A DNA stretch of 64,000 bases from Myxococcales bacterium (GCA_016703425.1 JADJCA010000016.1:208201-272200); one strand, 5' to 3'; positions 27,076 to 37,068 are shown, counted from the first letter of the stretch. The notes: generated from the sequence alone by a model not told the origin. Made by a program: numbers and translations.

Positions 27076-29439
27076 GTGGCGCCCGCGCTGCCGAATGCTT
27101 CGGCCTCCGGACGCGCCCTGGTAGGCTGGTCGATCGCGGAGAGCCCTTTGGCGGAGAAGTTTCAATACCCGGCTGGCTTGCTCGTGCCGGGCACCAAGTA
27201 CCGAGTCATCCAGCTCCTTGGCGCCGGGGGCATGGGGACGGTCTACGAGGTCGAGGACACGACCATCGAGAAGCGGTACGTGCTGAAGACGCTCCACGCG
27301 ACGCTCTCTTCGCGGACCGATCTCGTCGAGCGCATGCAGCGCGAAGCCAAGGCGCTCGCGCGCCTCGAGCATCGAAACATCGTTCAGGTCATCACCGCGG
27401 ATGTGACCGGCGACTCGCTGCGGCTCCCGTATTTCGTCATGCAGAAGCTGAACGGTCGCACGCTCCGCGAGGTCATCGCGCACAAGAAGCGGATTGAGGT
27501 CGAGTCCACGGTGCGCCTCTCGATCGATCTGCTCAACGCGCTCTACCACGCGCACGAGAACGGGATCATTCACCGCGACGTGAAGCCCGAGAACATCTTC
27601 CTGCACCGCGATCCCGACGGGCTCACGGTGCCGAAGCTCCTCGACTTCGGCGTCATGGCCACGACGCAGGCGGTGACCGTGACGGGGCAGCGCTTCATCG
27701 GCACGCTCCGCTACGCGGCGCCAGAGCAACTCTTGGGCGAGAAGGTCTCGCCGCGCACCGATCTGTATTCGGCGGCGCTCGTGCTCTACGAGTGCCTCGC
27801 CGGGCGCGGTCCGTTTGACGACGCCGGCGACGCGGTGAACATCGCGCGTGGGCACGTCGATCGACCGGCGCCGTCGGTGGCGGAGTTCGCGGCGGTGCCA
27901 GCCGCGCTCGAGAAGATCGTGATGCGCTCCTTGGCGAAGAAGGCCGAGGAGCGTCACGAGGACGCGTTCACGTTCGCCGCCGAGCTGCACCGCTTCTTGC
28001 GCCAACTGCGGGGCTCGCTGCCGCCCGACGCGATGGCCGCATCGACGGTGACGGACATGTTGCACTTGGCACCCAAGGTGGCCTCCGAGGGAATGCGCGC
28101 CGCGGCCGCGCAGTCAGCGGCCGACGCGACGCCCGTCGCGGAGCCGAACGCGCAGCGCGCCAGCCGCACGGCGCCCACGCGCGTCGACGCGCCCATCGCG
28201 GGGGCGACGCTGCCCGCATCGGCGGTCGTGACGCCGCGGCTCCGGCCGCTCGACGCGGAAGCAACGCCAACGCCAGAAGACAGCGGCGGAAGCGAGGACG
28301 GCCGCGAGTTTCACCGTGGCGACACGCTCGCGAAGGAGCCAGCGCCGATGACGCTTGGCGAAGAGCGCGAGCCCTACCGCGCGAGGAAGGACGCCGATGC
28401 GCGCGCGCGCGCGGAGGAAGCGCGACGTCGTCCGGCACGAGTCGGCGGGGCCGGCATCCTGGCGGGTGCCGTGGGTGTGGATCGAGAAGCCGAGACGGGC
28501 ACGCTCGCGAGGCCGATCGCGGCGCGCGATGGCGAGACCGAGATGATCGACTCGATGGTGGGCGAGGGCTTGTCGCAAGCGGGCACGCCGCCGTCGCGCA
28601 TCGCAAAGCGAGCGGAGTCGCGCGCGGCGAAGGGCGCGGCGGCGCGCGGCGACGGCACCGGCGAGGCGCGCGGCGCGGCCGCGAGCGAGGACGAGTCGGC
28701 GGCGACGCGCGACGGAAGCGTGCGCTCTACAGGCAACTTGGCGCGCGGCTCCGGTGCGGAGAGCTCGGAGGATGGCTCGAAGGAGACGTCGCTGCCGGGA
28801 ACGGCGAGCCGAACGGTGCCGGAGACCACGACGCCGCCGGCGGCGTCGCGCGCGAAGACCTGGGCGGTCTTCGGAGCGGTCGCTGCGGCGATGGCGGTGG
28901 CGGCGGGGGTTGTGGTGTCGAGGAGGGGGGAGGTTCCGAAGGCGAGCGCGACGGTGGCGGTGGTGACGCCCACCGCGCCGGCGTCGACCTCGACCTCGAC
29001 CTCGACCTCGAACATGACTGGACAGAGTCCCGAAGGGACGGAGTCCAGTTACGTCGACGGGTCCGCTAGGACCCTAGTCACCCCGACGCCGACGCCGACG
29101 CCGACCTCGACCCCGACCTCGACCTCGACCTCGACCTCGACCTCGACCGCGACCGCGACCGCGACCCCGACCTCGACCTCGACCCCGACCTCGACCCCCG
29201 CGACCCCGACCTCGACCGCGACCCCGACCCCGACCTCACCGAGCACGACGCCGACGGATGCCGCGTCGGCCGCGACGCCGCCGAAGCGGCCGGGGCGGCG
29301 GGTTGTGCCTCGCGAGGAAGCGCCGAAGGTCGGCGAGAGAAAAGCAGCGGAGCAGGCGGCGCCGCCCGCTGCTCCGGCGCCCGCTCCCGCGACTCCGCCT
29401 TCCGCGCCGAAGCGTGCGCTGCCGGGTTCAGGACTCTAG
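27076..29439 (+). CDS. Transmembrane Ser/Thr kinase with Ser/Thr/Pro repeat tail
   Basis: The start is a GTG at 27076; a TTG at 27151 is also possible. Kinase domain (about 43-310) includes GAGGMG (49-54), Lys71, HRDVKPEN (about 165), DFG (about 188) and YAAPEQ; all catalytic residues are present. A 270-residue Ala/Arg/Glu linker follows, then one transmembrane segment (TWAVFGAVAAAMAVAAGVVV, 595-614). The outer domain is 170 residues of S/T/P hexanucleotide-encoded low complexity, then a Pro/Ala/Lys-rich end. It is probably an envelope sensor or cell-wall-binding kinase. The lipoprotein genes next to it may be linked, but this is inference. Confidence 0.92.
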   Translation: MAPALPNASASGRALVGWSIAESPLAEKFQYPAGLLVPGTKYRVIQLLGAGGMGTVYEVEDTTIEKRYVLKTLHATLSSRTDLVERMQREAKALARLEHRNIVQVITADVTGDSLRLPYFVMQKLNGRTLREVIAHKKRIEVESTVRLSIDLLNALYHAHENGIIHRDVKPENIFLHRDPDGLTVPKLLDFGVMATTQAVTVTGQRFIGTLRYAAPEQLLGEKVSPRTDLYSAALVLYECLAGRGPFDDAGDAVNIARGHVDRPAPSVAEFAAVPAALEKIVMRSLAKKAEERHEDAFTFAAELHRFLRQLRGSLPPDAMAASTVTDMLHLAPKVASEGMRAAAAQSAADATPVAEPNAQRASRTAPTRVDAPIAGATLPASAVVTPRLRPLDAEATPTPEDSGGSEDGREFHRGDTLAKEPAPMTLGEEREPYRARKDADARARAEEARRRPARVGGAGILAGAVGVDREAETGTLARPIAARDGETEMIDSMVGEGLSQAGTPPSRIAKRAESRAAKGAAARGDGTGEARGAAASEDESAATRDGSVRSTGNLARGSGAESSEDGSKETSLPGTASRTVPETTTPPAASRAKTWAVFGAVAAAMAVAAGVVVSRRGEVPKASATVAVVTPTAPASTSTSTSTSNMTGQSPEGTESSYVDGSARTLVTPTPTPTPTSTPTSTSTSTSTSTATATATPTSTSTPTSTPATPTSTATPTPTSPSTTPTDAASAATPPKRPGRRVVPREEAPKVGERKAAEQAAPPAAPAPAPATPPSAPKRALPGSGL
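28981..29246 (+). repeat. Tandem hexanucleotide repeat in kinase tail
   Basis: Units of GACCTC/GACCCC/GACGCC/GACCGC repeat without a break except for a non-repetitive island at 29011-29076. They encode TS, TP and TA dipeptides outside the membrane. Such arrays expand and contract easily, so the length may vary between strains. Confidence 0.9.
29017..29072. repeat. Two hairpins in an island inside the repeat
   Basis: The island interrupts the hexanucleotide array. It has an inverted repeat of ACTGGAC and GTCCAGT with an inner GTCCC/GGGAC stem around a GAA loop (29017-29049). A second small palindrome GGTCC-GCTA-GGACC follows (29059-29072). In protein it reads as NMTGQSPEGTESSYVDGSARTL. It looks like an inserted piece, not a repeat decay product, and could be a REP-like fragment. 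This is only structure; no function is shown. Confidence 0.55.
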
Positions 29440-29487
29440 GCCGGTCCTGGGTTCGTTCGCCGGCGGAGGCGGCACTGACGCGCGACG

Positions 29488-31092
29488 TCAGGGGATCGCG
29501 TAGAGCGCCTGCGCGATGCCGGCGCCGCTCGCGGGGATGACTTTGCTGCCGCTCGTCTGAATGGGCTGCGCCAGTTGGGCCGTGGCGACCGTGGTCTTGG
29601 TCGCGGCGTCGATCTGCGGCGCGGTGCCCTTGAAGGCGACCCCGATCGACGGGCCGGGCGCACCATGGCCACTGACGCCCGATTCGCCGCCCTTCCCGCC
29701 TTTGCCAGCAGGGCATTCGAAGCACACGACGACGACAGGTCCAAAGTTGCCACCGAGCGTTGGCGCCGAGCCAAACGTGCCCGCACCAACAGCTCCGCCG
29801 ACGCCGGCGACAACCGTCGTCTTCGTCAGTGCCAACGTGGAGAGCCACGAGACGACCGCCACGCTGGCCCCGCCCCCCGTGCCAGCCGTGCCCGCCAATC
29901 CAGGGCACCCGCCTGCGCCGCCCCCGGTGCCCGAGGCGCCGAACCAGACGCCGTCGGTGTTCGTCTCCGCGAGCGTGACGGCGCGGCCCGAGCCGCCGGC
30001 GCCACCGAACCCCGGCGCTCCATTGGCGCCCGCACCTCCGTTGCCGGGGGTGAAGCCGTTCGAATCAAACGTGCCCGCCTGTGAGGAGGCACCGTTGCCG
30101 CCCGCGGCGCCGGGCGGGCCGTCCCCGCCAGCAACTCCGAGAGTACCGCCCTCGCCTGCCTCGCGAGCCTCTACTTGGCTGATGACAGAGCCTGAGCGGG
30201 TGTACTTGCCGCCGTAGCCGCCGTGGCCACCGGGAAGGCCGGCGAAGCCCGACGCGCCAACGCACGTGTTGGTACCACCGGAGCCTCCGAACGCGAGCAC
30301 GCGACACACGTTCTGATTCGCGGCCGGACTGCAGAACGAGGCACCCTGGTGTGAGTCTCCGTTCAAGCTTGCGCCATTGGACAACTGCACCCCCGGCGTC
30401 CCGTTGGCGCCGTTCGCCGCCGCACCGGCCTTGAGCGAACTGTCGACGATGTCGAGCGTGGCGCTCGAGGCCAAGAGGGCGATGCTGTTCTTCGCGGCGG
30501 CGCTGCCCGCGGGTGCGACGACGTCGAAGCCTTCGATGCGAACCTTCGAAGCGATGGAGGCGGCCTTGATCACGGGCGCGCCCACGGTCTTTCCGTCCAC
30601 GTGCGCGCGCTTCGCGGGGACGACGGTCCACGCGTTTTTGCAGTCGAAGTACCCGAAGAGCGAGACGCCGTCGGCGAGGACCAGGTTCTCGGTGAAGGTC
30701 TCGGCGCAAACGTAGACGCGCTTCTTGTTGGGCTTCGCGAGGTCGATGCCTTTTTGGATCGTGTTCACGGGGCGCGCCTTCGTGCCGTCACCGGCGGGCG
30801 GTCCCAGCGCAATCGACACGAAGACGCCGAGCCCGTCGTCGACGACGCATGGGTCTTGCGTCGGCAGCTTCGTTCCGTCGCAACCGGGCGGGGCGCTGTT
30901 GATGACTTCGGCGTCCGGTCGCGCTGTTGCGGCGTCGCTCTCGGCGACGGGAGCAGCGGCCCCCGCGTCTTCCGTGGCGGCGGAAGGGACTTCGCTGTCG
31001 GTGAACTTGCTATCGCCGCAAGCGGCCGAGGCGAGCACCAGTGGAAGCGTGCAGGTTGCAACGAAAGACAGCGAAGCGGGGTGTCGTTTCAT
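29488..31092 (-). CDS. Gly-rich beta-helix-like lipoprotein (array copy 1)
   Basis: The 534-residue protein has a lipoprotein signal (LPLVLASAAC) and a disordered Ala/Asp lead. A shared domain of this array follows: CDGTKLPTQDPCVVDDGLGVFVSI, GDGTKARPVNTIQKGIDLA, RVYVCAETFTENLVL, SLFGYFDC. This resembles a right-handed parallel beta-helix with short repeats (DUF1565-like). The second half is Gly-rich with collagen-like GxxGGxGG turns (GGHGGYGGKY, GGAGGCPGLAGTAGTGGGAS). It is intact and should be an outer-membrane-anchored surface protein. Role unknown. Confidence 0.85.
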   Translation of the reverse strand: MKRHPASLSFVATCTLPLVLASAACGDSKFTDSEVPSAATEDAGAAAPVAESDAATARPDAEVINSAPPGCDGTKLPTQDPCVVDDGLGVFVSIALGPPAGDGTKARPVNTIQKGIDLAKPNKKRVYVCAETFTENLVLADGVSLFGYFDCKNAWTVVPAKRAHVDGKTVGAPVIKAASIASKVRIEGFDVVAPAGSAAAKNSIALLASSATLDIVDSSLKAGAAANGANGTPGVQLSNGASLNGDSHQGASFCSPAANQNVCRVLAFGGSGGTNTCVGASGFAGLPGGHGGYGGKYTRSGSVISQVEAREAGEGGTLGVAGGDGPPGAAGGNGASSQAGTFDSNGFTPGNGGAGANGAPGFGGAGGSGRAVTLAETNTDGVWFGASGTGGGAGGCPGLAGTAGTGGGASVAVVSWLSTLALTKTTVVAGVGGAVGAGTFGSAPTLGGNFGPVVVVCFECPAGKGGKGGESGVSGHGAPGPSIGVAFKGTAPQIDAATKTTVATAQLAQPIQTSGSKVIPASGAGIAQALYAIP

Positions 31093-31210
31093 GATGGGCT
31101 CTTGCGGGACGTTCGAAGGCTCGCGGCGCCAGGCATTCGGGCGAGGCCGCCTGGGATAGCGCACCGCCGTGAGGTATGCCAGCACGTCGGAGGGCAGGTC
31201 CGAGGGCACC

Positions 31211-32896
31211 TCAGAACGCGTGCGTTTGCTTCGTGGCGCCAGCGGGCGAGGCGGTCAGGGAGCGCCCCGGTGCGGAGGCGGCCAGGCGGCCCGAACCGCC
31301 CGGACCGGCGATGAGCGTGGTGCCCACAACCGTTGGGGCAGCGCCGTGATGCGCGAGCGCCACGGAGGGACCACCGGCGCCGTGTCCGCTTACGCCGGCG
31401 CGCCCTCCGGCGCCGCCCGCACCGCCATGCGCGAGCGCGTCCATACGAACCGCTGAGCCGGCCGCGCCGCCGGGCAAGGCTTCGCTGCCGAGCGTCCCGG
31501 CGCCGCCGTCGCCGCCGCGGCTTGAACGAAGCTCGCTCCGCTCAATGCGCAGCGGCGAGTCGACCGCGAAGAGGGCGATGCTCGCGCCGCCGCCTTGCCC
31601 GGGGGTTCCGGCGAGGCCGGGGCATCCACCGGCGCCGCCACCGGAGCCGCTCTCGCCGTAGACCTTCGACGTCACCACGTTCGCGTTCACCGTGAGAGCG
31701 CGGCCGCCGCCGCCGCCTTGGCCTGGCGCGCCATGCGTGCCGGCGGAGCCGCTCGCGGGCACGAAGCCGTTCGCGGAGAACGTGCCGACGGCGCTGGTCG
31801 CACTGACGCCATCGACACCGGTGGCGCCGGGCGCGCCGTGGTGGGCGAGATCGAGGCTGCCAGCGCCTTGCGCGGTCTGCGCCGTTCCGTAGCTCGGCAG
31901 GCCCAACTCCGGTTGCCGCACCAACGTGTAGATGGGAGTGCCAGAAGGCTCGTAAATGCCCGAGCGACCGCCAACGCCGCCGGGACCACCGTCGAAGCCG
32001 GAGGCGCCGACGCACTGGCTCGTGCCGCCGGCGCGGGCCGCGTCGTAGACGAGGCGGCAGCCGGTGGCGCCGTACGTGGCGGTGCAGACGCCCGCCTCCA
32101 TTCGGCTGAGGGCGCCGGCGCCGTTGGGGCGGCCGCCTTCGACGAGCTGCACCGGTGCGACGCCGTTGGCGCCAGCGGCGCCTTTGCCTGCGATGAGCTT
32201 CACGTCGACGAGCGTCAGCGCCGGCGAGCCGACGGCGCGGAGCGCGATGGAGCTCGAACCAGGTGCGGTTGCGTCGGGGGCGACGAGCTCGAGTCCTTCG
32301 ACGCGCGTCGGCGCGGTGATCGACGCAGCCGTGGCGACGGGGGATTGCGCAGCGCTCACGCGCGCCGCGTGCGCGGCGTTCACGGTCCAGCTCGGGCAAT
32401 CGAAGTAGCCGAAGATCGAGACGCCGGAGGCGAGCTCGAGGTTCTCGCGGTAGTTTTCGGCGCAAGCGTAGACGCGGCGGTTCGTGGCCTTCGCGAGGGT
32501 GATGGCGGCGTCGAGGTTGTCGAGCGGCGCCGACCGCGTGCCGTCGCCATCGGGCGAACCCTTGCTGACGGAGACGAAGACGCCGAAGGCTTCGTGCACT
32601 GTGCACACGTCTTCCGAGGGCAAGGCGGCGGGCTCGCACGCGAAGGGAGCCGGCGGCACCACGACGCCTGCGTCGGGACCGTGCGCGTTGATCACCTGCG
32701 GCGCCGGCGCGGTCGCGACGCCGTCGGCGCCAACTGGGTCGGGCATCGCAGGGGCCGGTGCGGCCTCATCGGCCGGCGAGCCTGCCGGTGCGCTGCACCC
32801 GAAGAGGCCGCCGACGAGGCCGTGGCCCGCGAGAAGGCCAACGGCGGTGACGATGCGAAGTGAAAGGCCCGTGGAGAGGAAGGTCGATGCGCTCAT
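31211..32896 (-). CDS. Gly-rich beta-helix-like lipoprotein (array copy 2)
   Basis: The 561-residue protein starts at the ATG at 32896 with AAGGAAGG upstream. It has a lipoprotein signal ending GGLFGC-S. It shares the array domain with copy 1 (CEPAALPSEDVCTVHEAFGVFVSV, GDGTRSAPLDNLDAAITLA, RRVYACAENYRENLELASG, SIFGYFDCPSW) and the Gly-rich second half. The identity to copy 1 is clear at protein level but low at DNA level, so the duplication is old. The genes are 118 bases apart and may share a transcript, with copy 2 first. The divergent upstream region carries a GGGGTC repeat and a 20-bp palindrome. Confidence 0.85.
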   Translation of the reverse strand: MSASTFLSTGLSLRIVTAVGLLAGHGLVGGLFGCSAPAGSPADEAAPAPAMPDPVGADGVATAPAPQVINAHGPDAGVVVPPAPFACEPAALPSEDVCTVHEAFGVFVSVSKGSPDGDGTRSAPLDNLDAAITLAKATNRRVYACAENYRENLELASGVSIFGYFDCPSWTVNAAHAARVSAAQSPVATAASITAPTRVEGLELVAPDATAPGSSSIALRAVGSPALTLVDVKLIAGKGAAGANGVAPVQLVEGGRPNGAGALSRMEAGVCTATYGATGCRLVYDAARAGGTSQCVGASGFDGGPGGVGGRSGIYEPSGTPIYTLVRQPELGLPSYGTAQTAQGAGSLDLAHHGAPGATGVDGVSATSAVGTFSANGFVPASGSAGTHGAPGQGGGGGRALTVNANVVTSKVYGESGSGGGAGGCPGLAGTPGQGGGASIALFAVDSPLRIERSELRSSRGGDGGAGTLGSEALPGGAAGSAVRMDALAHGGAGGAGGRAGVSGHGAGGPSVALAHHGAAPTVVGTTLIAGPGGSGRLAASAPGRSLTASPAGATKQTHAF

Positions 32897-33044
32897 GCCT
32901 TCCTTGTCGGCGACGGCGCGAGGGATGTTGCTTAGCGGGCGCACTTTTTCTTCGGCGCCATGGACGGAGCATCGGGCGACGTCGTGGATTTGGGCGAGCC
33001 AGGGCGCGCTGCGGACGCCGGGCGCGGCGAGGGGACCGGGAGCG

Positions 33045-33085
<41 letters not shown>

Positions 33086-33123
33086 TTCGCGGCAACCGGC
33101 GGGGATCGCTCGCGAATTCCACA

Positions 33124-33143
33124 CCAATTAGCATGCTAATTGG
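33124..33143. promoter_or_regulatory. Perfect 20-bp AT-rich palindrome
   Basis: CCAATTAGCA is followed by its exact reverse complement, TGCTAATTGG. It sits 175 bases upstream of the + strand lipoprotein gene (33318) and 228 bases upstream of the minus-strand gene (32896). An AT-rich palindrome of this length is very unlikely by chance in this GC-rich context. It fits an operator for a dimeric regulator, or overlapping divergent -10 elements. A terminator is less likely because both genes point away. Confidence 0.6.
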
Positions 33144-33317
33144 CGACCTCCCGGGCCCCGCCCCCCGGCCCCCCCGCGCCCGGGGCGGCCCCCGGTCGCG
33201 GCGCCGGTCGCCGTGGCGCTGCCGGCCCACCGCGCCTCGTTGGCGGGCCGATTTTCTTCCCCGGATCGCGGGCCGATTTCGCAAGAACGAGCGCGAGGCG
33301 CGCGCTAGACGAACGCG

Positions 33318-33923
33318 ATGCAACGTCCACACACCGCGTGCTCGTCGTTTTGGATGGCGGTCGCTCTGGGAGCCACGCTGGGCGCCTCCGTCGCGGCGTG
33401 CGGCGCCGTCGCCGGCGAGTCGTCGGGCGGACCCGATTCAGGCAGCGAGGCAGGCGCCGGCGTGATCCCTCCCGGAAAGGTCATGGTGCCCGAGGCGGTG
33501 TGCCCCGCGCGGCCCGGTTGTGATTCACGGACGAGCTGCGCAGAGGTCTGCGACGGCACCCGCGCCTCCGCGATGCACTGCCAGTGCAACGACGGCCGAT
33601 GGGTCTGCACGGCGCCGTCGTGCCCGCCAATCAAGTGCCCCAACAAACCGCCCGTTGGGGCCGGCTCGACCCCCTGCAACGTCGGTCTCCATTGCGCCTA
33701 TGGCGACTGCCAGGCGGACTGCCGTTGTGTGGCGCCGGGCAAGTGGGAGTGCACCCAAGACGACTGCGTCGCCCCGCCAACCTGTGGGCCGACCTTGGAG
33801 GGCTGCGGCGCCATTGGCCAAGAGTGCACGTCGGCTTCAGGCGCGAGCTGCGAGTGCGTCGGCCCAACGCCTGCGATCTGGAAATGTTCGGGCGGCATTG
33901 AGGATGCGGGCTCGTCGGGCTGA
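33318..33923 (+). CDS. Cys-rich lipoprotein
   Basis: The 201-residue protein starts at the ATG at 33318. Its lipoprotein signal ends GASVAAC. The mature part has about 20 Cys in regular groups (CPARPGCDSRTSCAEVC, HCQCNDGRWVCTAPSCPPIKC, CAYGDCQADCRCVAPGKWECTQDDC), each with a C-x-C...W-x-C turn. This looks like a run of three small disulfide-bonded modules. It is convergent with the third lipoprotein of the array. Function unknown; probably a surface protein. Confidence 0.78.
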   Translation: MQRPHTACSSFWMAVALGATLGASVAACGAVAGESSGGPDSGSEAGAGVIPPGKVMVPEAVCPARPGCDSRTSCAEVCDGTRASAMHCQCNDGRWVCTAPSCPPIKCPNKPPVGAGSTPCNVGLHCAYGDCQADCRCVAPGKWECTQDDCVAPPTCGPTLEGCGAIGQECTSASGASCECVGPTPAIWKCSGGIEDAGSSG

Positions 33924-34036
33924 CGACCAACGACGCTGTGCCAGGTGGCTCAGATGCGCCAGATGGCCTACCGCGATGGGCGGCGCGGCGAACGCGGCTG
34001 CCGTCCGCTCCCCAGCCCCGCTCGGCCGCGCCCGCG

Positions 34037-36540
34037 CTCGCTACTTCGTGACCTCGAGCGTCACTTGTTTCACGCCCGCCAAGCCGCCGTCGCCGGGAGT
34101 GCCTCCGTCGAACGTCGTGGCCGGATCGAGCGTCGGTGCGGTGCCCTTGTAGAGTACACCCACTGAAACGCCGCCGGCTCCGGCTCCACCGGGGCCGCCA
34201 GCACCGCCGTTGCCGCCCTTGCCGCCCGCGCAGCCATTGGCCAAAGGGTCCTGCCCCGGGTTGCCCCCTGGCTGCCCCGGTTGCCCGGTGCCGCCCTTGC
34301 CTGCGAGCCCTGCCGCCGCGGTGACAAGCTCTGCGCCGGCGCACGTCACCTTCGCGTTGAGCGCTGCGATCGCGATGCTGGCGCCGCCACCGCTTCCGCC
34401 TTGCCCGGGTGCGCCGCCGCAGCCGCCGCAGCCGCCTCCGCCCCCTCCGCCACCGCTTAGGGACGCGCCTCCGCCGCCGCCTTGCGCAAGGCGACCTGGT
34501 TGGCCTGCACTGCCCGAGAATGGACTCCATCCGGCTCCGTTGAGAACGCCGTAGTCCGCCGCCACAGGGCCGGCGCTGCCCGGAACGCCACCGGCGCCAA
34601 TCGAACCGGAGCTGCCGGCACCGCAATTCGCGCTTGCCGCTAGCCCGCCCGCACCGTTCAGCGGAGGGCCCGCATCGGTCGGCGGCGAGCCAGTCGAGCC
34701 GTTCATTGCAGCCCGCTGATGCGCTCCCGCCCGGTCCGCCCGCCGTCGTTGTGGCACCACAGCTACAGAGCTGAATCCCGCCCCCGCTACCAGCATCATC
34801 CGCATTCTTCCCCTGCGTCGCCCTTGCCCCTGCATCCGCCGACGCGCTCGCGCCCGCGGCGCCATCTTTCCCCTGCCCCGCTTGCACGACGCTCCCCACC
34901 ACCGTCAGCTCGCCGCCGTTTGCGAACACGCACACGCTCGACCCGCCGGCCTGCGTTGCGTCTTTCGCTCGGAGCACCATCCCCTCCACTCGAACCTTCG
35001 CCCCATCCACCTTCAAGACCGGCGCGTCCGCTGCCCCTTCAAGCACGGCGCGGGGGCCGCCGATGAGCCACTCGCTTGGCGAGTCGCCGCACTCAAGGCT
35101 TCCAAACATCCGCGCGTCGGAGCTGGCGACCAGCGGCTTCTCTAGCGTGTACGAACCGCTGCACACGTAGACCCACGGTTTGCCTGTGCTCTTCGCGAGG
35201 TCGAGACCGCGCTGCAGCGTCGCAACTGGCGCCGTCCGGCTGCCCGCGTTTGCGTCGCTGCCGGTTAGCCGGACGAAGACTCCGCACTTTTCGATCAGGG
35301 TCGTCGGCGCCTCGGCCGGGCTTCGCTCGCAGCCCGCGAGGCCCGCTTCCGTTGTTCCGCCGTCGTCGTCGGTGGTCGCTACCGAGCCATCAGCAACGGA
35401 GACTTGCTCCGCGTCCTCGCTCCCCGACGGGCACGCCGTCAGCGCCGCCGGCGTCATCAGCAGCGCAAGACACATCCACCGCTTCATCGTCCGCTCCCCC
35501 CATCGTGCAGCCCCACCGCGCCCCCGCGCTCGCTACTTCGTCACCTCGAGCGTCACTTGTTTCACGCCCGCCAAGCCGCCGTCGCCGGGAGTGCCTCCGT
35601 CGAACGTCGTGGCCGGATCGAGCGTCGGTGCGGTGCCCTTGTAGAGTACACCCACTGAAACGCCGCCGGCTCCGGCTCCACCGGGGCCGCCAGCACCGCC
35701 GTTGCCACCCTTGCCGCCCGCGCAGCCCGGCCAGGGTCCTGCCCGGGATGCCCCCTGGCTGCCCAGGTTGCCCTGTACCGCCTTTGCCTCCGAGCCCTGC
35801 CGCCGCGGTCACCAGCTCCGCGCCGGTGCACGTCACCTTTGCGTTGAGCGCTGCGATCGCGATGCTCCCACCGCCCCCGCTTCCGCCTTGCCCGGGCGCG
35901 CCGCCGCAGCCGCCGCAGCCGCCTCCGCCCCCTCCGCCACCGCTGCGCGATGCGCCACCGCCTCCACCTTGCGCCAACTGCCCTGGTTGACCTGCGCCGC
36001 CTGAAGTTGGTGACCACCCGGTCGCATTCAAGACGCCGTGCTCGCCTGACCAGATCCAGGTGGACCGAGCCTTGCCCCCGTACCGTCCGCTCCGCCACCA
36101 CCGGCCAAACAACTGACCGCGAGCCCGCTCCCGCCTGCGCCATTGTTGGCGCCTCCTCCGTCGTACGCCGGTGTGCCGGCACCGCCGTCCAAGAGGGCTG
36201 GTGCGGCAAAGCCACCGGCGCCGCCCGTCGTCGGGTCGCTGCCACACTGGCAAAGCTGGGTCGCGCCACCGGTCGCGCCACTCGCCGCATTCCCCTGCGT
36301 CGCCCTTGCCCCTGCATCCGCCGACGCGCTCGCGCCCGCGTCGCCGTCTTTCCCCTGCCCCGCTTGCACGACGCTCCCGACCACCGTCAGCTCGCCGCCG
36401 TTTGCGAACACGCACACGCTCGACCCGCCGGCCTGCGTCGCGTCTTTCGCCCGAAGCACCATCCCCTCCACTCGAACCTTCGCCCCATCCACCTTCAAGA
36501 CCGGCGCGTCCGCTGCCCCTTCAAGCACGGCGCGCTTCGT
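34037..36540. repeat. Tandem duplication of lipoprotein copies 3 and 4
   Basis: About 170 bases at 34037-34207 recur almost exactly at 35530-35700. About 200 bases at 34851-35052 recur with few changes at 36338-36535. The spacing is 1.49 kb in both cases. The segments between differ more. This is a recent tandem duplication followed by divergence or partial conversion of the ends. Confidence 0.85.
34041..35487 (-). CDS. Gly-rich beta-helix-like lipoprotein (array copy 3), frameshifted
   Basis: The start is the ATG at 35487, with a lipoprotein signal ALLMTPAALTAC. The array domain follows: CERSPAEAPTTLIEKCGVFV, PVATLQRGLDLA, WVYVCSGSYTLEKPLV, RMFGSLECGDSP, then VLKVDGAKVRVEGMVLRAKDATQAGG. The frame breaks near 34709 (GGSASAGCNERLDW versus the expected AMNGSTGSPPTDAG), after which the Gly-rich end reads on to 34041 (GVSVGVLYKGTAPTLDPATTFDGG, QVTLEVTK). 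One indel restores an approximately 480-residue protein. It is near-identical to copy 4 in long DNA blocks. Confidence 0.78.
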
Positions 36541-37014
36541 GCCCACTTTCCAATCGGCCGCTGCCGCGCCGCAGTCGAGCTTCCCGAACAGCGACACCGC
36601 GCTGTCGGCCACCACCGGCACCGATTCCGCGTACGACCCCGCGCACACGAAGACCCACGGCCGCGCAAAGTCCTTCGCGAGCTGCACTCCGCGTCCAACG
36701 CTCTGCGCGGGAACCTCTCGCGACCCCGTCGGGCTCACGTCTTGCCCCGTCCCGCTCACGAACACGCCGCACTTCTCGCTCAGCGTCTCAGGCGCCTCCG
36801 CGGGGCTCTTCTCGCATCCTTCCGGAAACGCTCCATCCGCTCCGCCGCCGTCACCCACTCCACCTTCGCCAGCGCCACTCTCCGTCGACGCGTCGTTGCC
36901 TGACGCGCCGCTCTCGCACGTCTTGTTCTCTTCGCACGTGAGCTCACGGCACGCGACGACCGCCGAAGCTCCAGCCGCAGCAAGCACGAACCCGAGCAGA
37001 ACAACTCTTGTCAT
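35534..37014 (-). CDS. Gly-rich beta-helix-like lipoprotein (array copy 4), frameshifted
   Basis: The start is the ATG at 37014 (MTRVVLLGFVLAAAGASAVVAC, a lipoprotein signal). The array domain is present (CEKSPAEAPETLSEKCGVFV, WVFVCAGSYAESVPVV, SLFGKLDCGAAA) and intact to about residue 325. The frame breaks near 36045 (the next sensible residues are GEHGVLNATGW) and again near 35735, where copy 3 has GGNPGQDPLANGC but this copy has lost several bases. The C-terminus QVTLEVTK is the same as copy 3. It could be broken in reality or only misread; Gly-rich GC repeats are hard to sequence. Confidence 0.72.
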
Positions 37015-37068
37015 GACGTGACTTCTCTTTCCGTTTCCGACGCGTCGTCGCGTTGGTGATCCGCGCCG

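Noticed and set aside
28981..29246. CRISPR-like array
   Set aside because: The unit is a hexanucleotide coding for TS/TP/TA, with no spacers and no cas genes.
29475..29491. Hairpin CTGACG-CGCGA-CGTCAG as a bidirectional terminator
   Set aside because: Only a 6-bp stem, no T-tract, and it overlaps the stop codon of the copy 1 lipoprotein gene.
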